Positions 31,221 through 38,001 of a stretch of 38,424 nucleotides of DNA are shown here, one piece after another. The translations under genes were made by a program, and so were the position numbers. The DNA lies in contig CAJMKE010000018.1 of NCBI GenBank assembly GCA_905213895.1, forward strand, positions 1 to 38,424. The letters run 5' to 3'. Origin of the DNA: an uncultured Alistipes sp. Lineage in GTDB: Bacteria; Bacteroidota; Bacteroidia; Bacteroidales; Rikenellaceae. The notes under the pieces were generated by a model. The model ran no database searches. It saw only the letters and a list, made by a program, of their open reading frames with translations, and was not told the DNA's origin. Positions within the stretch are counted from its first letter, which is position 1. Each line of letters starts with the position of its first letter.

Positions 31221-31455
31221 TAAAGCGGCGACATAGTCGCCGGACATAACTATAAAGGGTAAACAACTCTTTATACCTAACGACAAACTTAGGAAGCCTC
31301 GAAAGAGGTTGTTTGATTCAGGTATAATAGTTGTCAGTCCCAGTTATGTCCTGCTCAATAAGAGCAGGACTCGACTGGGCGCAGGACAGCATCTGAATCA
31401 AGGTTTCCTAAGACCTGTCGTTGGGGCTGCTAATGCGCCCTTTTTCTTTTTTCTC
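31221..31455 (+). ncRNA. Structured non-coding RNA candidate 2, with terminator
   Basis: A -7-like TATATTTG lies at 31208-31215. The core is a rod from 31276 to 31425: CCTAACGACA pairs with TGTCGTTGGG, CTTAGGAA (31288) with TTCCTAAG (31405), TTGATTCAG (31313) with CTGAATCAA (31393), CCCAGT with ACTGGG, and GTCCTGCTC-aataa-GAGCAGGAC makes the tip. A small side hairpin CCTC-gaaa-GAGG is present. It ends with GGGC...GCCC and a T-rich tract (31441-31452). It may be independent or the 3' part of the same RNA as candidate 1. The rod with a central bubble is 6S-like. Confidence 0.6.
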
Positions 31456-31498
31456 CCTAATGACCTTAACTACCTTAAAGACTTTAAGGACTTTAATA
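31456..31498. repeat. 9-bp TTAA repeat array
   Basis: Five units (CTAATGACC, TTAACTACC, TTAAAGACT, TTAAGGACT and following) directly after the RNA terminator. Confidence 0.7.
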
Positions 31499-31544
31499 TA
31501 CTATCTGCCTTAAAAACTTTCTCAACCAACCTAATAAATCTTGT

Positions 31545-31769
31545 ATGACTATGGAAAACCAAACGCAATCCGACCGTCTGCGGTCAGTTCTCAAAGAACA
31601 ACAAATATCGGTTCTGGGCTTCGCAATACGCCTTGGAACCGTTTCGTCAAATCAACTGTATTCCATATTGAAAGAAGAGGAGGAGATGTCCGCCGAAATC
31701 GCCGAACGAATAAACGGACTGCTGCCGCAGTATCCGGAGCAGTGGCTTCTGAACGGAGAGGCGGAATAA
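31545..31769 (+). CDS. Small helix-turn-helix DNA-binding protein
   Basis: A 74-residue protein resembling the DNA-binding half of a lambda-repressor (XRE-type) regulator. RLRSVLKEQQISVLGFAIRLG and VSSNQLYSILKEE make the expected helices, and the ending PEQWLLNGEAE is typical for Bacteroidetes Cro/CI-like proteins. There is no C-terminal domain. A second in-frame ATG at 31551 is an equally possible start. Partner and target are unknown. Confidence 0.7.
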   Translation: MTMENQTQSDRLRSVLKEQQISVLGFAIRLGTVSSNQLYSILKEEEEMSAEIAERINGLLPQYPEQWLLNGEAE

Positions 31770-31891
31770 ACCGTAAACAGCATTAAAACATCATGCGGCA
31801 TTCGGTAATCGATAGTGCGGGCTTACAGCCTGCCTTATGGACAACGGAGAAGAATGCCGTTTTTTTAACAACCTTAATCAATTATAAAACC

Positions 31892-32458
31892 ATGACTTTC
31901 GAAAAAGAAGACATATACAAACAGGATTTGCAGCAGTTTCTCAACGAACTGAAACTCAATAAGCATTGGCTCTACGCCCTGATGCACAACGCTCCCAAAT
32001 CGGCAATCGGCATTCTGTGGGAGAACTGCGAAGAAAATTCGTTCGAGAAGATTACCGTCGCCGAATTCGAATCGCGGTACGACGAGTTCCACCCTCAATA
32101 CGACACGTTCTGCGTAGTGTTCGGAAAATACGACTTCGAAGAAGAGCAGTTCGCACCCGGATTTTACGACATACGGGATGAAGAGGACGACAATATAGTC
32201 GAGTTGTTGTTCAAGGAAGACCTCGCGTATTCGAAAATATCGGACGATATCGACAATATTCTGGCTCGCTATTGCCGACAGGCGATGTTCAACGGGCAGC
32301 CGTTCGTAATAGACGGCGCGACGGTCGAACGATACGGCTTTACGGATACGGATGCGGCGTATCTGAAAGGCAGGATAGCGGATATCAACTCTCGTCTTAT
32401 GGCGGAATTCGGAGCGGAATACGAGAAGTTGAAGAGGATTGTGGAGAAAGGAATGTAA
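31892..32458 (+). CDS. Acidic protein of unknown function
   Basis: A 188-residue soluble protein with no signal peptide or membrane segment, rich in acidic residues (IRDEEDDNIVELL, DFEEEQF) and aromatics. I do not recognise it. The frame is open upstream to 31793, but the ATG at 31892 (MTFEKEDIYKQD) gives the more protein-like start. It follows the small HTH protein by 122 bases and precedes the last 9-bp array of the window. Confidence 0.65.
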   Translation: MTFEKEDIYKQDLQQFLNELKLNKHWLYALMHNAPKSAIGILWENCEENSFEKITVAEFESRYDEFHPQYDTFCVVFGKYDFEEEQFAPGFYDIRDEEDDNIVELLFKEDLAYSKISDDIDNILARYCRQAMFNGQPFVIDGATVERYGFTDTDAAYLKGRIADINSRLMAEFGAEYEKLKRIVEKGM

Positions 32459-32459
32459 G

Positions 32460-32490
32460 CATTAGGGGCTTTAAGGACTTTAAGGTACTT
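32460..32490. repeat. 9-bp TTAA repeat array, last of the window
   Basis: Three units (ATTAGGGGC, TTTAAGGAC, TTTAAGGTA). None is found to the right of this point. Confidence 0.65.
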
Positions 32491-32541
32491 ATCGCAAACC
32501 GCATAATTGCTATGCTGCGGATAATAGTACTCTCACGGCGC

Positions 32542-32558
32542 AGCCGAATCCGAGACTT
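32542..32558. repeat. 17-bp copy of the tRNA-Thr 3' end
   Basis: AGCCGAATCCGAGACTT is identical, in the same orientation, to 32720-32736, the 3' end of the tRNA-Thr sequence. It has the size and position of an integrase core site. Confidence 0.65.
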
Positions 32559-32644
32559 AACCGTCTGACGGCGGTTTTGTCTCTTCTGCTTGCCGCAGGG
32601 GCGCATGTCGAAAATGCAAAAATTGCTGCGCGATACACGAAAAG

Positions 32645-32679
32645 AAAAACCGCTTTCAAATAAATTTGAAGCGGTTTTT
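32645..32679. terminator. Bidirectional terminator beside tRNA-Thr
   Basis: AAAAACCGCTT pairs with AAGCGGTTTTT, extended by CAAA/TTTG around a TAAA loop, with one bulged T. It has a T run on either strand and lies 40 bases downstream of the minus-strand tRNA. Confidence 0.85.
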
Positions 32680-32719
32680 CCATTTTCGTTCATGCACCTA
32701 CGGTGCTTTCGCATCTTCG

Positions 32720-32788
32720 AGCCGAATCCGAGACTTGAACTCGGGACCCCTTCATTACGAGTGAAGTGCTCTACCACTGAGCCGCGGC
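32720..32788 (-). tRNA. tRNA-Thr (CGT), 5' acceptor arm not matching; probable att-site fragment
   Basis: The D arm (GCTC-agtggta-GAGC), anticodon arm with CGT (32757-32759), T arm CCGAG-TTCAAGT-CTCGG and 3' acceptor strand ATTCGGC are intact. The 5' side reads GCCGCGG joined directly to CTC, so bases 8-9 are missing and only GCCG can pair with the 3' strand. About 62 nt from the D arm to the 3' end are normal. This is what an attR half-site of a tRNA-targeting element looks like. A functional but divergent tRNA is the alternative. Confidence 0.7.
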
Positions 32789-32812
32789 AATATACCACTG
32801 GCAATAAGCATG

Positions 32813-32865
32813 TTACAACGCACTAAAAAGTAATTTCCGAAACGGTGTACAACATAAGGTACAAC
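32813..32865. promoter_or_regulatory. Three TACAAC repeats, possible integrase arm sites
   Basis: TTACAAC at 32813-32819 and GTACAAC at 32847-32853 and 32859-32865 lie just beyond the tRNA fragment. The last two are spaced by 12 bases. Short repeats like these flank core sites of tyrosine integrases. Confidence 0.4.
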
Positions 32866-32873
32866 AACCGATG

Positions 32874-32986
32874 CCAGCAATCGTCTGCTGGTTAATAATT
32901 AAACTGTTTATATACTGTAAATTAGCACAAGAAGGGCAGGCATTGCAAAAACGGGAAATTTAACCCCGCCATGCAGTGTCTGCCCT
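32874..32986. other. Hairpins in the gap before the KAP gene
   Basis: CCAGCA-atcgtc-TGCTGG (32874-32891) is followed by a long imperfect hairpin closed by AGGGCAG (32933-32939) and CTGCCCT (32980-32986), with an inner CGGG/CCCG. No gene is seen between 32459 and 33109 apart from the tRNA fragment. Confidence 0.5.
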
Positions 32987-33057
32987 ATCAATTCATGAAA
33001 AACCGCGGAAAATCTCCCCGTCAGCCCTCCTATGATTTTAATATATGATTGGCTGTT

Positions 33058-33089
33058 TTTGTTTTTTATGTCGTAAATGCGTAACTTTG
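33058..33089 (+). promoter_or_regulatory. Promoter of the KAP NTPase gene
   Basis: TTTG at 33058-33061, a 20-base spacer and TAACTTTG at 33082-33089 form an exact Bacteroidetes promoter with a start near 33095. This places the upstream ATG at 33077 outside the transcript. Confidence 0.75.
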
Positions 33090-33109
33090 AGCAAACAAGC
33101 CCAAATGAT

Positions 33110-34633
33110 ATGGATAATAAAATTATTCCGACAGAATCCGAAATTCCGATGGATTCCGAAAGAGAGACTTTCTCCGATTATCTTAACAATAATTGCAGAG
33201 GCATTCTGTCCGCTCGATTCGGCGACGGAAAGAGTTTCTTTCTGAACAAGGTTAAGCAGAAATTATCGAATCAATACGTGTTCCTGACAATATATCCTAT
33301 CAATTATCAGGTTGCCGAGAACAAGGATATTTTCGAATACATCAAACGTGATATATTGTTGCAAATCCTGATGACATCGGAGATTAATCTCTCGGATGAA
33401 AAATACGGTTTTGCTTTGAGATTATGGGGATTCTTAAATCAGAATGGTAAAGGCATAGTATCCGACATTGTTTCTTTAATGGCTACCACGCTGGCGAATA
33501 TTCCGCAAAATGCCATAAAAGTATTTCAGGAAAACATAGTCAAATTCAAGGACTTCTCAAAGGAAATAAACAATTCCCAGTCAGATAGCATCGAATCTTA
33601 TTTGGATGAATTCGTGAATCAGAAAGGTGGGATATATGAGTTCGACCCCATCTCACAAATTATTTATCAACTGATTACAGACATAAAGGCACACGACAAA
33701 AAGCAGGTGGTTCTGATTATCGAAGATATGGACAGAATCGACCCAGCCCATATATTCCGTATTCTGAATATATTCTCGGCACACTGGGACATCAAAGATT
33801 ATTCGCCGCAGAAACTCGAAAACGGGAATCCGCAGAACAAATATAATCTTGATAAGATATTGATGGTTTGCCATTTTCAGAATATCAAAAACATATTCCA
33901 CCATCTGTACGGCGAGAAAACCGATTTTACGGGATACATTCACAAATTTTCACCATCAACTCCATATGAATATTCATTGAAAGACGTGCTTGAAGAATGG
34001 ATTCTGAACAATATATCATTCGAAAAAGATATTTATCCCGATATTTGCAAACAGTTGGTGGCTCTTATAATGGAACAATATGATAATTGTAAAGATATAA
34101 TTACCAATATTAGACATATTACCGATGTATTGCATCAATCCAATTATAATATTAGAAAAGAGTATATTCCGTCAGATAATTTGAAAAATTATTGGTATAC
34201 TGGACCTAATTATTTTATCAGCACATATAATCAAGTTACTCGATTATTATACATATTGCATAGTTTCCAAATACCTATTGAATCCTTTCTGGATAACTTC
34301 TTCAACGATGACGAACGACGAAATTGGCAATTATGCCAGTTTGTTGGTCAATGCTGGGTAATCTATCCACATCTAATAAAATCAGGCATAAAAAATCAAT
34401 TCACATTCACTAATTGTTCTGACAACGCAATAGGCTTCGAATCTTCTGACGGTTATAGTATAACTTTAACCTGTGAAACAAAAAAAGAAGACACAGGCAG
34501 CCGTTTTATAAAAAGATATGAAATAAAATCTATACAGATTGGTAATATTTTACGTTATCCAGATTTCAATATTTGGTTTACAAAACAAAGTTATAACACT
34601 ATATTGTCCTTCTTCCAGAAGTTTATATATTAA
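33110..34633 (+). CDS. KAP-family P-loop NTPase
   Basis: A 507-residue protein with Walker A SARFGDGKSFFL (about residues 34-45) and Walker B VVLIIEDMDRIDP at about 201, the D-x-D-R pattern of KAP NTPases. The middle part between them is helical with one weakly hydrophobic stretch (GIVSDIVSLMATTLANI). The C-terminal 200 residues are AT-rich in DNA and unrecognised. KAP proteins include phage-exclusion factors such as PifA, so a defence role is possible. The start at 33110 (MDNKIIP) follows from the promoter position. It overlaps the convergent gene by four bases. Confidence 0.8.
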   Translation: MDNKIIPTESEIPMDSERETFSDYLNNNCRGILSARFGDGKSFFLNKVKQKLSNQYVFLTIYPINYQVAENKDIFEYIKRDILLQILMTSEINLSDEKYGFALRLWGFLNQNGKGIVSDIVSLMATTLANIPQNAIKVFQENIVKFKDFSKEINNSQSDSIESYLDEFVNQKGGIYEFDPISQIIYQLITDIKAHDKKQVVLIIEDMDRIDPAHIFRILNIFSAHWDIKDYSPQKLENGNPQNKYNLDKILMVCHFQNIKNIFHHLYGEKTDFTGYIHKFSPSTPYEYSLKDVLEEWILNNISFEKDIYPDICKQLVALIMEQYDNCKDIITNIRHITDVLHQSNYNIRKEYIPSDNLKNYWYTGPNYFISTYNQVTRLLYILHSFQIPIESFLDNFFNDDERRNWQLCQFVGQCWVIYPHLIKSGIKNQFTFTNCSDNAIGFESSDGYSITLTCETKKEDTGSRFIKRYEIKSIQIGNILRYPDFNIWFTKQSYNTILSFFQKFIY

Positions 34634-35028
34634 TTTATAAACTGCTCCAAATACTTCTCGTTGAATCCCGTAAGAGGGAATCGGAACTCTTTTCGTGTTC
34701 CGTCGGTCGATGTATATCCGAATACGACCGTGTCGCTTACGATATGCGCCTGAAAAAGATTAAGCGGGATTGCCGAATTAGACAATGCAACGATATTCGG
34801 CATGTGTATCACTATTTCGCCATACTCGTCTGGCGCGACATTCACCGACAGCGAAATCAATGTCTGCCGCCGTTTCTGAAATGATATTGTTATCTGTTGT
34901 GTCGTATCGACGTCGAGAGCCAGCGAATAGCAGAACTTCTGCGGAACCGTTTCGTCCTCCCTGCGACCGACAACCATATAGACTCCGACGCAATTGCCGT
35001 ATCTTACACACTCGGAGATATAGGACAT
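34630..35028 (-). CDS. Protein of unknown function
   Basis: A 132-residue protein without signal peptide or membrane segment. Alternating strands (TQQITISFQKRRQTLISLSVNV, DTVVFGYTSTDG) suggest a beta-rich fold. Its stop overlaps the stop of the KAP gene in the sequence TTAA, so the two are tightly convergent. I do not recognise it. It has somewhat higher GC than the KAP gene. Confidence 0.55.
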   Translation of the reverse strand: MSYISECVRYGNCVGVYMVVGRREDETVPQKFCYSLALDVDTTQQITISFQKRRQTLISLSVNVAPDEYGEIVIHMPNIVALSNSAIPLNLFQAHIVSDTVVFGYTSTDGTRKEFRFPLTGFNEKYLEQFIN

Positions 35029-35175
35029 CCGAACATTACCTATCTGTTCCGTCCCTGCATTTCAATTGATTTTTGGTGTTTTATTCATATAAGACTAAAA
35101 TTTATAATATGATTAAATCTTTGATTATGACGTAAATATACTAAATCATCCGCATATATCCAAATCTTCGCGAAC

Positions 35176-35215
35176 AAAAAAACTCGAACGAACGGAATGA
35201 AACCGTTCGTCCGAG
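35176..35215 (-). terminator. Terminator of the 105-residue protein gene
   Basis: ACGAACGG pairs with CCGTTCGT around a 7-base loop, extended by CTCG/CGAG past one mismatch. The minus strand continues with seven T residues. The rest of 35029-35248 shows nothing else clear. Confidence 0.8.
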
Positions 35216-35248
35216 CCAATAATTATACTAAACTATATTTAATATTCA

Positions 35249-35566
35249 TCACATTTTCTGAAACTGAGGCATATAACTGATATTCGCCTTAAACACGTTA
35301 TTTTCATAATCATATGTCAAATTGAATAAGGCGGAAAGTATCTTAAAATTTGTTTCTATATAGGCTTTATCATCTGTCTGTTCTCTGCCACGAATGCTTA
35401 TATCTAATTTTACACTCGTCCATTCCTCCATAACGGACTCATCTTTGTCAGTCGGGGTATGATCTGTAATACTTGGTGATATAACTCGCAAAACAATTAT
35501 ATTATCTTTTTTATACCCTATCAATGCTTCGGATATTGCATCGAATAATCTACTTTCTTTTTCCAT
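35249..35566 (-). CDS. Small protein of unknown function
   Basis: A 105-residue soluble protein (MEKESRLFDAISEALIGYKK...), acidic, with a central EEWTSVKLDISIRGREQ strand pair and a C-terminal YDYENNVFKANISYM. No family is recognised. The DNA is AT-rich. It starts 70 bases after the stop of the BspA-like gene, beyond a 13-bp hairpin, and ends before its own terminator. Confidence 0.55.
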   Translation of the reverse strand: MEKESRLFDAISEALIGYKKDNIIVLRVISPSITDHTPTDKDESVMEEWTSVKLDISIRGREQTDDKAYIETNFKILSALFNLTYDYENNVFKANISYMPQFQKM

Positions 35567-35582
35567 GTTTTTCTGTTTTTAA

Positions 35583-35614
35583 TTTTCCTGCGATGCCGAA
35601 ACATCGCAGGAAAA
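35583..35614. other. 13-bp perfect hairpin between two minus-strand genes
   Basis: TTTTCCTGCGATG pairs with CATCGCAGGAAAA around CCGAAA. It resembles a terminator for the BspA-like gene, ending 22 bases beyond its stop, although the A/T run is inside the stem rather than after it. Confidence 0.6.
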
Positions 35615-35636
35615 GGTTATACATTATTTATTCGTT

Positions 35637-37976
35637 TTATTGTTCGTTAAAATTATAACTAAAAATTAAAGATTCATAATATTCCTGCCAGAAATCGGCT
35701 TGTTTATATTTATCCACAGACTCTGCTGGAACATATATTCTTGCGGCTGGGGATATACCGCCAAACGAAAAATAAGAAATTTTCGGTGGATTTATTGGTC
35801 TACAATATATATTTGCCAAATTATTACATCCATTGAATGCGTACGATTCAATTGTTGTGACTGTTGCAGGAATATCAATAGAAGATAAAGATGTACAATC
35901 AGAAAATGCGCCAGCATCAATTCCGTTCATAACAGATCCATCAATAATTTCAAGTTTAGATTCTTCTTCAAATGATACAGAAGATAATTCTGTACATTTA
36001 TAAAATGCATTAGGCTCTATTAGCGTTACATTGGCAGGAATTTCAATCGATTTTAATGAAGAACACTTAGCAAATGTACCAGAACGATTATAACTATGAG
36101 ACCCGCATATAGTTTGAAGATGGGATCCCTTTTCAAAAATTACAGATATTAATGAAGAGCAGCCTTCAAAAGCACTAAGTCCTATATCCTCAACACTTGC
36201 AGGAATAGTAATAGAATTTAATCTGCTGCACCCATAAAATGCATCTCTATTAATCGCTCTAAGTTTTGAATGTTTTCCAATATTTACAGTTTGCAATGAG
36301 AAGCATCCATAAAATGCTTTTGTGTCTATTATTTCAACATTATCTGGTATTTCAATTGTAGTCAGCGAAGAAAATCCAGAAAATATTGCATTAGGAATTA
36401 TTGTTAATTTAGAATTTTCAGAGAATAATACAGTTTTTAATTGAGAGCATTCGCTGAAACTCGTATTATCAATGATTGTAATATTTGCAGGAATAGTTAT
36501 ACGCCATAGATTCGAACATCCATAGAATGCATTTTTCCCTAATGCTGTTAAACCTGTAAAGTATTTCAATTCATTAAACAATTGAATATCCAAATTATTC
36601 TTGAAAATAGTGCCAATCGTCGTAACCGCCGCCGCTTCGTCATAAGAAAGTTCGTGATCGCCATCCATATCCCAAATAGCCACACACAATTTCTTTACAT
36701 TTTCATCCTCGAACTGGATAATATTCGAATCGACAGTTTGTCCCGTTTTCGAAATAGTTATCACCGTTCCGTCGGGCAGCGTAAAATAGACATTGCCTTC
36801 ATCCTGCGACACGGTGATTCCTTCGCCATCCTTGCCATCGGCTCCGTCCTTGCCGTCTTCGCCAGTCGCTTTGTCCAACTGCGTCCACGTCGCGCCGTTG
36901 TCGTAAGAGATAAACCAGTATCCATTTTCGATTTTGAGTTGCGGCGTAACTCCGTCCTTGCCGTCAGACCCATTGCCGCCGTTCGTGCCTTGTGCCTGAA
37001 CCTTTTGTCCGTCCACAACAATAAACTCACCGTTCAGCGTCCAGTAATAGATGCCGTCCTCGTCTTCCTTCACTCCGATAACTGGCGTATTACCATCCAT
37101 ACCATCCGCACCGTCCTTGCCATTGTAGATTACTATCGGATTGCTCTTTGCGAATTTGATGGTGTAGCCTACTATTTTGCCGTTCTCCGTAAGGGGGTCT
37201 ACGCCCGTAATCCAGTCGTTGTTCTGCAATGCGGTTACAATCGTCTGCAATGCCGACAAATTGGTGTTCGTCTGATTGCACAGACGCTGCAATGCTTCGA
37301 ATGCCGACCATGTAGGCAGTTTTATCTGAGTACCGTCAGCCAGAGTGAAGATTACATAGTCGCCGCTCGTCTTGTAGTCCACACCTGCAAACACCGTATC
37401 ACCGCCGACGCCATCCTTGCCGTCATCGCCAGTCGCCTTGCCGAGTTGCTTCCATGTATCGCCGTTGTCATAGGAGATAAACCAATAGTCGTTCTCGATT
37501 TTGAATTGTGGCGTAGTTCCGTTCTCTCCGTCTTCTCCGTCGGCACCGTCTTTACCGTCAGTTCCCTCGGCTTTGATTTTGCTGCCAGCCGCGTCGGTCA
37601 GCCATTCGCCATTGAGCGTCCAGTAATAGATGCCGTCCGTATCTTTCTTTACGCCTATGACAGGGGCGGCATTTTCACCGTCCTTGCCGTGAAAAATTGT
37701 GATAGGGCTGCTTTTGCTGAACGTAATCGTATAACCGATTTCCTTGCCGCTTTGCATGACTGGGGTTACGCCCGTAACATAATCATTGCCCTGTAATGCG
37801 GTTACAATGGTTTGAAGCGACGAAATGTTGGTGTTAATCTGCTTGCACAGTTCCTCCAATTTCGCCACGCGGTCTTCCAAGCCATGGACGCTGTTCCAGA
37901 TTTCATTGTCGTTGTACTTGCACGACGATAACACGAGTGCCGCAATCGATACGGCGAAAGTAATTAGTTTCTTCAT
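35637..37976 (-). CDS. BspA-type leucine-rich-repeat lipoprotein with duplicated N-terminal domain and collagen-like segments
   Basis: A 779-residue surface lipoprotein with lipobox LVLSSC (C19). A short coiled-coil-like segment (LEDRVAKLEELCKQ) opens two copies of a module of about 150-190 residues (about 36-190 and 228-385). Each copy holds LSALQTIVTALQ-like sequence, GKDG collagen-like repeats, YYWTLNGE and YWFISYDNG; this resembles the domain named DUF4988 or PL29 N-terminal. A calcium-loop-like DMDGDHELSYDEA (436-448) leads into BspA leucine-rich repeats (about 475-745), with units such as AFYGCSNL-x-ITIPANV, and a short C-terminal tail. BspA proteins bind host matrix or cells. It lies 25 bases after a second LRR gene. 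Confidence 0.87.
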   Translation of the reverse strand: MKKLITFAVSIAALVLSSCKYNDNEIWNSVHGLEDRVAKLEELCKQINTNISSLQTIVTALQGNDYVTGVTPVMQSGKEIGYTITFSKSSPITIFHGKDGENAAPVIGVKKDTDGIYYWTLNGEWLTDAAGSKIKAEGTDGKDGADGEDGENGTTPQFKIENDYWFISYDNGDTWKQLGKATGDDGKDGVGGDTVFAGVDYKTSGDYVIFTLADGTQIKLPTWSAFEALQRLCNQTNTNLSALQTIVTALQNNDWITGVDPLTENGKIVGYTIKFAKSNPIVIYNGKDGADGMDGNTPVIGVKEDEDGIYYWTLNGEFIVVDGQKVQAQGTNGGNGSDGKDGVTPQLKIENGYWFISYDNGATWTQLDKATGEDGKDGADGKDGEGITVSQDEGNVYFTLPDGTVITISKTGQTVDSNIIQFEDENVKKLCVAIWDMDGDHELSYDEAAAVTTIGTIFKNNLDIQLFNELKYFTGLTALGKNAFYGCSNLWRITIPANITIIDNTSFSECSQLKTVLFSENSKLTIIPNAIFSGFSSLTTIEIPDNVEIIDTKAFYGCFSLQTVNIGKHSKLRAINRDAFYGCSRLNSITIPASVEDIGLSAFEGCSSLISVIFEKGSHLQTICGSHSYNRSGTFAKCSSLKSIEIPANVTLIEPNAFYKCTELSSVSFEEESKLEIIDGSVMNGIDAGAFSDCTSLSSIDIPATVTTIESYAFNGCNNLANIYCRPINPPKISYFSFGGISPAARIYVPAESVDKYKQADFWQEYYESLIFSYNFNEQ

Positions 37977-38001
37977 GGTTTTAATAAATTGGATATCGGG
38001 G

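Noticed and set aside
30888..31223. Possible 111-residue protein gene
   Set aside because: Its start lies upstream of the predicted transcript start at about 30955, the protein has no recognisable features, and the DNA shows nested long-range complementarity that fits an RNA better.
31221..31455. Firm call as 6S RNA
   Set aside because: The rod shape is suggestive, but I cannot match it to a known consensus without a covariance search, so it is left as a structured RNA candidate.
33077..33109. Earlier start of the KAP protein at 33077
   Set aside because: The -7 box at 33082-33089 lies inside these codons, so they would not be transcribed.
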